Shown: piece by piece, positions 53,856 to 61,688 of the stretch
Position numbering within the stretch: position 1 is the stretch's first letter
How the letters are laid out: the number at the start of each line of letters is the position of its first letter
Assembly: GCF_900109045.1 (NCBI RefSeq)
Contig: NZ_FNYL01000016.1
Coordinates: forward strand, 124,001-188,000
Length of the DNA stretch: 64,000 nucleotides
Direction: 5' to 3'
DNA from: Dyadobacter sp. SG02
GTDB taxonomy: Bacteria > Bacteroidota > Bacteroidia > Cytophagales > Spirosomataceae
Position numbers and translations under genes: made by a program
Notes under the pieces: model-generated
Database searches by the model: none
What the model saw: only the letters and a program-made list of their open reading frames with translations
Told to the model about the DNA's origin: nothing

Positions 53856-53909
53856 TCACGGTAGCTGTTGGAGATTGAGAATGAGGTTATCTTGCTGGCT
53901 CATATTCAT
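53856..53909 (-). CDS. leucine leader peptide of leuA
   Basis: A 17-residue ORF, MNMSQQDNLILNLQQLP, ending in TGA, 118 bases before leuA. Four of 17 codons are Leu (CTC, CTC, CTC, CTA at positions 9, 11, 13 and 16). A ribosome stalled there leaves segment 1 of the attenuator free; one that reaches the stop covers it. This fits classical amino-acid-starvation attenuation. Confidence 0.78.
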   Translation of the reverse strand: MNMSQQDNLILNLQQLP

Positions 53910-54001
53910 GTTGCGAAATTTCGCTAACCGCGAGTTTCTTCTGCAAAGAAAGCACAAGTTTTGAATGCAACAAATATTGTTTGGCAAAACTTTGAAATTT
54001 T

Positions 54002-55072
54002 TTAAATTCTTTTCAAAAGCTCTTCGCCTGCCTGCTGCGTATTCAGGATCTTGTCCGCCGGAGTGGTTACATCGGCAATGTCGCGCGTCCTGAAACCATC
54101 TTTCAGCAACTTGTCAACCGCCGAAATAATCGCTTCCGATTCTTCCTTCAAGCCAAATGAAATATCGAGGAGCAATGCCGCAGAAAGTACTGATGCCAAG
54201 GGGTTTGCAACTCCTTTGCCCGTAATGTCGTGCGCTGAGCCGTGGATCGGTTCGTAAACGCCGGTACTGTCGCCAACAGATGCCGAAGCGAGCATTCCCA
54301 TTGATCCGGCGATCTGGCTCGCCTCGTCGGTAAGGATATCGCCAAACAGGTTAGCGGTCACAACGACGTCGAAACGCTTAGGGTCTTTGATAAGCATCAT
54401 CGCCGCTGCATCTACGAATTGGTGCTCAACAGTAATATCGGGATATTCGGGAGCCAGCGCCTGAATTACCTCGCGCCACAGACGGCTGGTTTCCAAAACG
54501 TTCGCCTTATCCACAGAACAAAGACGTTTTCCACGCGTACGGGCAGCTTCGAATGCTTTGCGCGCAATGCGCTCCACTTCGTAACGGCTGTATTCAGCGA
54601 TGTCGTAAGCAGTGTTATTATCGTTTTTGCGTCCTTTTTCTCCGAAATAGATGTCGCCTGTCAGTTCGCGGAAGAAGAGGATGTCCGAACCTTTCAGGAT
54701 TTCAGGACGGATAGAAGATGCGCCCAAAAGCTCGTCGAACAATTTGATCGGACGAAGGTTAGCATACAATCCCAGCTCCTTGCGCATTTTCAGCAAGCCT
54801 TGCTCCGGACGAACTTTGGCGGTAGGATCGTTGTCGTATTTCGGGTGACCAACGGCACCGAAAAGGATGGCGTCGGAATTGCGCATCTTTTCGAGCGTTT
54901 CGTCCGGAAGCGGGTTACCGGTCGCCTCGATGGCTACGTGACCCATCAAAGCCTCGTCGTAAGTGAATTCATGACCGAATTTCTCGGCGATTTTTACCAA
55001 CACTGCCTTTCCTACCTCTGTAACTTCTTGTCCGATTCCGTCGCCCGGAACGATAAGGATATGCTTTTTCAT
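54002..55072 (-). CDS. leuB: 3-isopropylmalate dehydrogenase
   Basis: A 356-residue NAD-dependent oxidative decarboxylase of leucine synthesis. Begins MKKHILIVPGDGIGQEVTEV; substrate arginines lie in ADPTAKVRPEQGLLKMRKEL-like sequence, with FRELTGDIYFGEKG, the metal-binding VVTANLFGDILTDEASQIAG and nucleotide site EPIHGSAHDITGKGVANP. It follows the long synthase gene by 51 bases in the leuC-leuD-synthase-leuB operon. Confidence 0.97.
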   Translation of the reverse strand: MKKHILIVPGDGIGQEVTEVGKAVLVKIAEKFGHEFTYDEALMGHVAIEATGNPLPDETLEKMRNSDAILFGAVGHPKYDNDPTAKVRPEQGLLKMRKELGLYANLRPIKLFDELLGASSIRPEILKGSDILFFRELTGDIYFGEKGRKNDNNTAYDIAEYSRYEVERIARKAFEAARTRGKRLCSVDKANVLETSRLWREVIQALAPEYPDITVEHQFVDAAAMMLIKDPKRFDVVVTANLFGDILTDEASQIAGSMGMLASASVGDSTGVYEPIHGSAHDITGKGVANPLASVLSAALLLDISFGLKEESEAIISAVDKLLKDGFRTRDIADVTTPADKILNTQQAGEELLKRI

Positions 55073-55123
55073 TAAGTGGTTTAATTGATAATCAATAAAT
55101 TATGAATAAATAAATGCATTGCC

Positions 55124-56692
55124 TTACGACAATGCATCAGCTAATGGTTCGGGGGTAATCCTGTTTTCGGGAATGCCGATCAGGTTCAGCATTTTCTGGG
55201 TAGCCTTGATCGCCGAAAACGTCTGGTCGGAATCCAAACCACGCGTTTTGACCTCCTTACCATTGATTTCCCAGGTAATGATCGTTTCGCACAATGCGTC
55301 AGTCTTACCGCCCGGAGGAATCCGTACGGTATAGTCGCTCAGCATCGGCAGGTCGATCCCCTTCTTTAAATAAATCTTTTTCAATGCATTCATAAATGCA
55401 TCGTACTGTCCGTCACCCTGTGCATTTTCCTCAAAAACCTCTTCGCCAAACGAGATCTGCAATGTGGCGGAAGGTTTTAGGTTTTTGGAATGCGTTAGCA
55501 CGTAATTGGTAATCACAACCTTTTCCTCGATCGCGTCGCTGTCGAGAATATCGGAAATAATGTAAGGTAAATCCTCCGGCGTCACGGCCTCTTTGCGATC
55601 GCCGAGCTCAATGATCCGCTGTGTTACTTTTTTAAGGTCGGTATCTGAAAGTGTAATACCCAGGTCCCGCAGGTTGTTCTCGATGTTCGCCTTTCCGGAA
55701 GTTTTACCCAATGCATACAAACGCTGACGCCCAAAACGCTCAGGCATCAGTTTGCTGAAATAGAGATTGTTCTTTTTATCCCCATCTGCATGAATACCAG
55801 CAGTTTGTGTAAAAACACTTTCTCCTACAATTGGTTTGTTCGCAGGAATGCGGATACCCGAGAAGGTCTCCACCAGCTTGCTGATCGAGTACAACGACTT
55901 CTCATTCACGGCCGTCGTGCATTCGGGCATCAGGTCGTTGATCACCGCGATTGTGCTCGCGAGCGGGGCATTACCTGTGCGCTCACCCATACCATTTACG
56001 GTCAGGTGCAAGCCTTGCACGCCCGCGCGAAGCGCCTCCATTACATTCGCCACGCCAAGGTCGTAGTCGTTATGGCCGTGGAATTCGAAATGCTGGTCGG
56101 GGTACCGCTCGACGATTTCTTTTATGAACGTATACGACTCGGATGGCGTGAGAATGCCAAGGGTATCAGGCAACAGAATGCGCTTTATCGGCAACGTTGC
56201 GAGAAAATCAAGCGATTGAAATACATAATCTTTTGAACTACGCATACCATTGCTCCAATCTTCGAGGTACACATTGCATTGAATGCCTTTCGACTCCGCC
56301 AGCTCGACCACATTCCGAATATCTTCGAAATGCGCTTCCGGTGATTTTTTCAGCTGATGGGTCAAATGGTTCAGCGACCCTTTGGTGAGGAGGTTCATCA
56401 CCTTCGCGCCGGCCTGTACCATCCAGTTAATGGACGCGTCGCCGTCGACGAAAGTGAGTACTTCAATTTTATCCAGAAAACCATTCTTACCAGCCCAATC
56501 CGTGATTTTTTTAACCGCTTGAAATTCACCTTCCGACACCCGGGCCGAGGCTACTTCAATGCGGTCGACCTTCACTTCCTGCAAGAGGATCTGGGCGATG
56601 GTCAGTTTTTCTGATGCGGAAAACGACACCCCGCTGGTTTGCTCACCATCGCGGAGTGTCGTGTCCATTATTTCTATGTAGCGGCTGTTCAT
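55124..56692 (-). CDS. 2-isopropylmalate/citramalate synthase paralogue with regulatory domain
   Basis: A 522-residue acyltransferase of the LeuA/CimA family. The barrel has IMDTTLRDGEQTSGVSFSAS, FEFHGHNDYDLGVANVMEAL and LTVNGMGERTGNAPLAST; the C-terminal LeuA-type allosteric domain spans about residues 390-515 (VVITNYVLTHSKNLKPSATL, YTVRIPPGGKTDALCETIIT). It is more diverged than leuA in its active-site region. It might make citramalate for isoleucine or isopropylmalate; sequence alone does not decide. It lies between leuD and leuB. Confidence 0.88.
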   Translation of the reverse strand: MNSRYIEIMDTTLRDGEQTSGVSFSASEKLTIAQILLQEVKVDRIEVASARVSEGEFQAVKKITDWAGKNGFLDKIEVLTFVDGDASINWMVQAGAKVMNLLTKGSLNHLTHQLKKSPEAHFEDIRNVVELAESKGIQCNVYLEDWSNGMRSSKDYVFQSLDFLATLPIKRILLPDTLGILTPSESYTFIKEIVERYPDQHFEFHGHNDYDLGVANVMEALRAGVQGLHLTVNGMGERTGNAPLASTIAVINDLMPECTTAVNEKSLYSISKLVETFSGIRIPANKPIVGESVFTQTAGIHADGDKKNNLYFSKLMPERFGRQRLYALGKTSGKANIENNLRDLGITLSDTDLKKVTQRIIELGDRKEAVTPEDLPYIISDILDSDAIEEKVVITNYVLTHSKNLKPSATLQISFGEEVFEENAQGDGQYDAFMNALKKIYLKKGIDLPMLSDYTVRIPPGGKTDALCETIITWEINGKEVKTRGLDSDQTFSAIKATQKMLNLIGIPENRITPEPLADALS

Positions 56693-56695
56693 AGG

Positions 56696-56765
56696 TAGTC
56701 AGCCGTCGGCAACCAGCGGTCGGCGGTCAGGAGAATCGACAGCCGACTGCCGATCGCCGACAGCT
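56696..56765. repeat. GTCGGC/GCCGAC degenerate repeats in the leu operon
   Basis: The 75-base gap between leuD and the synthase gene is filled by repeats: GTCGGC units on the left half (twice) and GCCGAC units on the right (twice), so the halves can fold on each other. It resembles dispersed intergenic palindromic repeats and may stabilise or process the mRNA. Confidence 0.55.
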
Positions 56766-56767
56766 CA

Positions 56768-57364
56768 TTAAAATATTCTTTCTGCTTCAAACTCCTTGAT
56801 ATTTCCCTTCATCGCTTGCAGATAATCGATATCATCGAAGCCGTTCATCAGGTTATGTTTTTTATAACCGTTAATATCGAAAGACTCACTCTCGCCGGTA
56901 GCAAGGATGGTGATTTTCTGCTCCTGCAAGTTCACTTCCAGTTGTGCATTAGGATCGGCCTCTATCGCTTCGAAGATTTTGTTCAGGAACTCAGGGCTTA
57001 CCTGTACAGGCAAGATTCCGATATTCAATGAGTTACCCTTGAAAATATCTGCAAAGAAGCTGGAAACCACGCAGCGGAAACCGTAATCGTAGATCGCCCA
57101 CGCAGCGTGCTCGCGGCTGGAACCGCTGCCGAAGTTGCGACCTCCTACAAGTATTTTGCCGGAGTAAATAGGGTTGTTCAAAACGAAGTCCTGCTTCGGC
57201 GTGTCGTCGCCATTATAGCGCCAGTCGCGGAAGAGGTTGTCGCCAAATCCTTCGCGTTTGGTCGCTTTCAAAAAGCGGGCCGGGATGATCTGGTCGGTAT
57301 CTACGTTTTCAATCGGCAGGGGTACCGCCGAACTTTTCAGTATGGTGAATTTATCGTAAGCCAT
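56768..57364 (-). CDS. leuD: 3-isopropylmalate dehydratase small subunit
   Basis: A 198-residue partner of LeuC forming the swivel domain. Typical parts are PIENVDTDQIIPARFLKATK, ILVGGRNFGSGSSREHAAWA and VVSSFFADIFKGNSLNIGIL. The end carries RIF. It begins 14 bases after leuC, in the expected order. Confidence 0.96.
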   Translation of the reverse strand: MAYDKFTILKSSAVPLPIENVDTDQIIPARFLKATKREGFGDNLFRDWRYNGDDTPKQDFVLNNPIYSGKILVGGRNFGSGSSREHAAWAIYDYGFRCVVSSFFADIFKGNSLNIGILPVQVSPEFLNKIFEAIEADPNAQLEVNLQEQKITILATGESESFDINGYKKHNLMNGFDDIDYLQAMKGNIKEFEAERIF

Positions 57365-57378
57365 TGTGTTAATGCGGA

Positions 57379-58782
57379 TTAAAGAAGTGTTCTTGGATCA
57401 GTAACTACGCCGGTTACGGCTGCGGCAGCTGCTACGAGCGGGCTCGCGAGCAAGGTACGCGCTCCCGGGCCCTGGCGACCTTCAAAGTTACGGTTGGAAG
57501 TACTTACCGCGTATTTGCCGGCCGGAATCTTGTCGTCGTTCATCGCCAGACAAGCCGAGCAGCCCGGCTGGCGCAATTCGAAACCAGCGTCGGTCAGAAT
57601 ATCCAGGATACCTTCTTCTTTAATCTGCGCTTCTACGATGTGCGAGCCCGGAACGATCCATGCCGTCACATTATCGGCCTTTTTGCGGCCTTTCACGATC
57701 GACGCGAACGCACGGAAGTCCTCGATACGGCCATTGGTACAGCTACCGATGAAAACGTAATCGATTTTCTTGCCCAGCATATTCTCGTTCTCATGGAAGC
57801 CCATGTAGTTCAAAGACTTGTCGTAAGTAGCCTTACCGCCTTCCACCTGATCCGAAGTAGGGATCGCTCTTGTGATACCCTGCCCCATTCCCGGGTTGGT
57901 ACCGTAAGTGATCATCGGCTCGATATCGGCTGCATCGAAGTTATATTCTTTGTCAAAAACAGCGCCTTCATCTGTTTTCAAAGTTTTCCAGTAAGCCAAT
58001 GCTTTGTCCCACTTCTCGCCTTTCGGGGCTTGCTCGCGGCCGTTGATGTAGGCAAATGTAGTTTCGTCCGGAGCGATCATACCGCCACGCGCACCCATTT
58101 CGATGCTCATGTTGCAGACGGTCATACGGCCTTCCATCGACATATTCTCGAATACATCCCCTGCATATTCAACGAAATAACCCGTCGCACCGGCAGTAGT
58201 CAGTTTCGAAATGATATAAAGTGTTACGTCTTTCGGAGTAACCCCTTTGCCTAGCTGGCCATTCACGTTTACACGCATTTTCTTAGGCTTAGGCTGCATA
58301 ATGCATTGCGAAGAAAGCACCATTTCCACCTCCGAGGTACCAATACCGAACGCAATAGCGCCGAATGCACCGTGGGTAGAAGTGTGGGAGTCGCCGCAAA
58401 CGATCGTCATACCTGGCAGCGTAATGCCGTTTTCAGGTCCTACCACGTGTACAATACCGTTACGGGCGTGGCCCAATCCCCAGTGTGAAATGCCATATTT
58501 CGCGGCATTCGCTTCGAGGGCTTTCAGCTGGTTCGCGGAAAGCGGGTCGGCTACCGGAAGGTGTTGGTTGATGGTCGGGGTGTTGTGATCGGCCGTTGCG
58601 AAAGTGCGCTCGGGATACATCACGCCAATGCCTCTGGTTTCGAGTCCAAGAAAAGCAACAGGGCTTGTTACCTCGTGGATAAAATGGCGGTCGATGAAGA
58701 ACACATCCGGACCGTCCTCGATTTTACGGACAACGTGGGCATCCCACACTTTGTCGAAAAGGGTACTCGCTTGATTACTCAT
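57379..58782 (-). CDS. leuC: 3-isopropylmalate dehydratase large subunit
   Basis: A 467-residue aconitase-family enzyme that isomerises 2- to 3-isopropylmalate. The [4Fe-4S] cysteines lie in VFIGSCTNGRIEDFRAF and LRQPGCSACLAMNDD; VVCGDSHTSTHGAFGAIAFG is the conserved domain start. ATG 58782 gives MSNQASTLFDKVWD, the family start; an upstream extension would run into the leader region. First gene of the operon, with a Leu-rich leader ORF before it. Confidence 0.96.
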   Translation of the reverse strand: MSNQASTLFDKVWDAHVVRKIEDGPDVFFIDRHFIHEVTSPVAFLGLETRGIGVMYPERTFATADHNTPTINQHLPVADPLSANQLKALEANAAKYGISHWGLGHARNGIVHVVGPENGITLPGMTIVCGDSHTSTHGAFGAIAFGIGTSEVEMVLSSQCIMQPKPKKMRVNVNGQLGKGVTPKDVTLYIISKLTTAGATGYFVEYAGDVFENMSMEGRMTVCNMSIEMGARGGMIAPDETTFAYINGREQAPKGEKWDKALAYWKTLKTDEGAVFDKEYNFDAADIEPMITYGTNPGMGQGITRAIPTSDQVEGGKATYDKSLNYMGFHENENMLGKKIDYVFIGSCTNGRIEDFRAFASIVKGRKKADNVTAWIVPGSHIVEAQIKEEGILDILTDAGFELRQPGCSACLAMNDDKIPAGKYAVSTSNRNFEGRQGPGARTLLASPLVAAAAAVTGVVTDPRTLL

Positions 58783-58813
58783 TTTGATTAAAATTAGAAT
58801 TTCGCCTCGTCGT

Positions 58814-58870
58814 TCAGGCTTCAAAGAAAGAGCTGATAATCAACGCCTTTCTCAGAAGGAGAACCGACAT
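58814..58870 (-). CDS. possible leucine-rich leader peptide of leuC
   Basis: An 18-residue ORF, MSVLLLRKALIISSFFEA, ending TGA 31 bases before leuC. Four Leu (three in a row: CTC CTT CTG), two Ile and a Val fit a branched-chain leader. An in-frame TAA three codons before the ATG fixes the start. I see no terminator hairpin behind it, only a short GCCT/AGGC stem, so the mechanism would differ from that at leuA. Confidence 0.5.
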   Translation of the reverse strand: MSVLLLRKALIISSFFEA

Positions 58871-58963
58871 TACAAATTACCGCATATTTAAAGGAATATG
58901 TATAACGGTAAAGGTTCAAAAAATAGTGATTTTGGTTTGGGATAGCGATTTGAGCGGAAATCT

Positions 58964-59308
58964 TTATTTGGAGTGTTTCAAAATACCTTGCAGTGCGTCT
59001 CTCAGTGGAGGCAGATGCACCTCGATAATTCGCCAAACTATCTCATAGTCAATACCTGCGTAATCGTGCACCAGAATGTGCCGCGACCTTATAATTCTCA
59101 TCCATTCGATTTGCGGATGCTCCTCCCGCGATATCCTGGGGACGCGATTGGCTGCCTCACCCAATACCTGTAGATTCCTGATGACGGCATCCCGTGTTTT
59201 ACGATCATTAAGAAAAGCCTCGAAATCCATCCCATTGGTATATTCCAAAATGGCGTTGATAGAATCGAGCATATCTGACAACAAAATGCTCGGCTGTCGT
59301 TCAGACAT
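58964..59308 (-). CDS. hepT: HepT-like HEPN toxin (DUF86)
   Basis: A 114-residue all-alpha HEPN protein. The RNase-type motif R-x4-H-x-Y is present in IRSRHILVHDYAGIDYEIVW, where position 2 is His rather than the common Asn. HEPN toxins of this kind cleave RNA and are neutralised by the MNT partner that adds AMP to the tyrosine of this motif. Its start overlaps the mntA stop by 8 bases. Inserted between the ilv and leu genes. Confidence 0.9.
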   Translation of the reverse strand: MSERQPSILLSDMLDSINAILEYTNGMDFEAFLNDRKTRDAVIRNLQVLGEAANRVPRISREEHPQIEWMRIIRSRHILVHDYAGIDYEIVWRIIEVHLPPLRDALQGILKHSK

Positions 59309-59588
59309 AGATCAGATCTTTTTCGATGAATGGCAGCATTTCAGGTTTAACGCCTTTTTTGCTCACAAGATCAACTTTGCAATGTAATATTTCCTCCAAC
59401 TCCATTGCAAGGTCCACAAATTCAAACCCTACTGGTTCTGAGAATTCAACTAATATGTCAACATCGCTCTGATCAGTCGCCTCATCCCTTGCAATCGACC
59501 CGAAAAGTGCCATGGATTTCAAGGGATACTTACTAAAAAAGTAATCCCTGGATTCACTCAGTACATTTTCCACTCGTCCAAACTTCAT
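59301..59588 (-). CDS. mntA: MntA-like nucleotidyltransferase antitoxin
   Basis: A 95-residue minimal nucleotidyltransferase. The active-site motif is complete: LFGSIARDEATDQSDVDILV (Gly-Ser plus two Asp), with a third acid in ILHCKVDLVS. It pairs with the HEPN protein encoded next, with an 8-base overlap, which is the standard antitoxin-first order. Confidence 0.92.
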   Translation of the reverse strand: MKFGRVENVLSESRDYFFSKYPLKSMALFGSIARDEATDQSDVDILVEFSEPVGFEFVDLAMELEEILHCKVDLVSKKGVKPEMLPFIEKDLIYV

Positions 59589-59642
59589 GTCGCAAAAATT
59601 TATTCTATGAAGTTAATGCATATTATGATATAAAACCGCAAT

Positions 59643-60491
59643 CTACCCCTGCCGCTTCGGCGTCGTCCCGTACTTCTCTTTATAAGTCTTGATAAAATGC
59701 GAAACGCTCTCATAGCCGATCTCCGTACTGATCTCCGAAACGTTCTTAGTACTATTTCTCAACAGAAAATCGGCATAATCGAGCCGCTTGTTTTTCAGCC
59801 ATAATGCAGGTGAAGTATTAAATTCATCCTGAAAATCCCTTTTGAATGCCGAAAGACTCCGGCCCGACAAGCGAGCCAGCTCATTTAATGTAAGTGGTTT
59901 CAGGTAGTAACTGTTCATCAAAAACGAAAGATCGACCTTTTCCCCTTTATACAAGCTATACAAAATACCCCGCAGCTGGTTTGAATTATCCAGCTCCATC
60001 AAATGCAGCAAAAGCTCCTGGAATTTCAGGCGTAGAAAGTGGTTCTTCAACTCCGTCCGCGAGCGAAAGTAGGGAAATACAGATTGAATGAACTTCTCGA
60101 AATTATCATCCGACTTCAACAGCAGAATCGGATACTCAACGGTCCCGGCGTCATTTTGCGAATCGAAAAGTTCGGGGTGCAGCCCTACAAATTCTTTCAG
60201 GAGTTTTTCGTCAAAAAAGAACACAAGACTTTTGTAAGCTTCGTGAATGGACTCCGACATCAGGTAAAAACCCCTCTGAATGAACAGAATATCCCCTTTT
60301 TCCACATGCACTTCCTGCGTCGGGCTGGTGAATTTCTTTTCGCCTTCCAGCACCACAATCACCGCATGCTCCTCAAAAAACACGTCGTACTTAGAGGGAT
60401 ACACCTCGTTCCGATAGGCCACGAAGGTCATGTCCTGAATTTTCAGTGACTCGAATTCCTGGGAGCTGATGTCGGATGGTACGCGGAGCAT
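59643..60491 (-). CDS. AraC-family transcriptional regulator
   Basis: A 282-residue regulator. The N-terminal half is a cupin-like sensor (HAVIVVLEGEKKFTSPTQEV, VEKGDILFIQRGFYLMS); the C-terminal double helix-turn-helix reads LNELARLSGRSLSAFKRDFQ and VSEISTEIGYESVSHFIKTY, ending YGTTPKRQG. It follows an orphan exported protein by 14 bases, which may be a target or partner. Ligand unknown. Confidence 0.92.
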   Translation of the reverse strand: MLRVPSDISSQEFESLKIQDMTFVAYRNEVYPSKYDVFFEEHAVIVVLEGEKKFTSPTQEVHVEKGDILFIQRGFYLMSESIHEAYKSLVFFFDEKLLKEFVGLHPELFDSQNDAGTVEYPILLLKSDDNFEKFIQSVFPYFRSRTELKNHFLRLKFQELLLHLMELDNSNQLRGILYSLYKGEKVDLSFLMNSYYLKPLTLNELARLSGRSLSAFKRDFQDEFNTSPALWLKNKRLDYADFLLRNSTKNVSEISTEIGYESVSHFIKTYKEKYGTTPKRQG

Positions 60492-60505
60492 TGTCGGGCG
60501 GATTG

Positions 60506-61669
60506 TTAATTCCGGCTTTTAAAAAATTTGTTCAGGCTTAGGTAGTAGTTCAAGCTGATACGCGGGCGGTTGAAAAACATGATATTCGTCAAGACCGCCG
60601 AGAAGTTAGCAAAATGTGAGACTTCCAGGCTTAGGAGCCTTTTATAAGAAATACCAATGTGCGGACCGAAAATAGAACTCCGCCAGCTGTCCATTGGAAA
60701 ACTATATTCCAGCCCCAGGTTAGGGCGAATGTTGCCGGAACCGATGTAGCTTCCCATTCCTATCTCCAAGGTATTCAAATTGACTTTCTTCTTTGACGTA
60801 TAATTGTACACTTCACTTTCGGAAACACCTCTTATCGTTGAAAACAAAATCTTGAAATAACGATTGTGAAACCTCCTCGGAAGATCAATCCTCAAACCGG
60901 CACCAAATGTCGGCCTTGTTCCCAGATTAACCCCTTCCTCCTCCCAACCTTCCAAACCGCCCATCACATGGACATCGATCTGCATTTCTGATTCGATGGA
61001 AGGTGTCCTGGTATGCTTTACCTGATCAGTTATTCCATTATAGCGATCGATGTACCGCCCCAGCGCCTTTGCTGAGTAGTCACGTAGATGACTATTATCG
61101 CTACCTTCGCCCAACAATACCGGAAGCTGCCGCTCATATTCCTCATATTGGATCAGGTACTTTCTCCCCCGAACTTCACGGTAAAAAGAGTAGTAGAGCA
61201 ATTCCGTCAGTTTTCCTTCCTTTTCCAGAAAAAAATGCGGCTTCTCGGTCGGGTCCAGATATTCCAGCAAAGTCGCTTTCGGGCCTGTCGTTACCTCGCG
61301 CAAATACACGGTGACCGAATCTTTTGCTTCAAAAGACGGAGCAATCTGATAAGTTTTGCTCAGATCGATATTCAATACTCCAATCCTCTTACTAACGTAG
61401 CGCTCATTAAGCGGTGCAAGGAAAAATTGTGATGCTTCATCCTGGCCGATCTTTTCAAACGGCCCATTCTTTTCCTTCGCAAAGTCCACAGTCATCGGAC
61501 TGGTGCCCCAGCCGTCGTAACGGATATAACCCTTGGCGGTATCGCCTTTCGCAGACACGACGTACCCATATAACGGCTTTCCCTGACCGGATACACGCGA
61601 AAAAGCCATTACAGCAACTATTACGCCGATCATCAAACTATACAAGTTTCCTCGTAAACGTGGCCCCAT
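60506..61669 (-). CDS. exported protein with C-terminal barrel-like region, unknown function
   Basis: A 387-residue protein with an N-terminal export helix (LYSLMIGVIVAVMAFSRVSG) and a first half starting GYVVSAKGDTAKGYIRYDGW, a segment recurrent in Cytophagales proteins without known role. The second half (about 215-387) looks like a small outer membrane barrel (RPTFGAGLRIDLPRRFHNRY, IGMGSYIGSGNIRPNLGLEY). It starts 19 bases after ilvA and precedes an AraC regulator, so probably shares their transcript. Confidence 0.75.
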   Translation of the reverse strand: MGPRLRGNLYSLMIGVIVAVMAFSRVSGQGKPLYGYVVSAKGDTAKGYIRYDGWGTSPMTVDFAKEKNGPFEKIGQDEASQFFLAPLNERYVSKRIGVLNIDLSKTYQIAPSFEAKDSVTVYLREVTTGPKATLLEYLDPTEKPHFFLEKEGKLTELLYYSFYREVRGRKYLIQYEEYERQLPVLLGEGSDNSHLRDYSAKALGRYIDRYNGITDQVKHTRTPSIESEMQIDVHVMGGLEGWEEEGVNLGTRPTFGAGLRIDLPRRFHNRYFKILFSTIRGVSESEVYNYTSKKKVNLNTLEIGMGSYIGSGNIRPNLGLEYSFPMDSWRSSIFGPHIGISYKRLLSLEVSHFANFSAVLTNIMFFNRPRISLNYYLSLNKFFKSRN

Positions 61670-61688
61670 AAAGCTATATCCTTAAATT

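Noticed and set aside
58783..58860. Terminator-type attenuator behind the leuC leader ORF
   Set aside because: Only short stems (AGAAAG/CTTTCT and GCCT/AGGC) and no T run were found, so no attenuator is claimed there.
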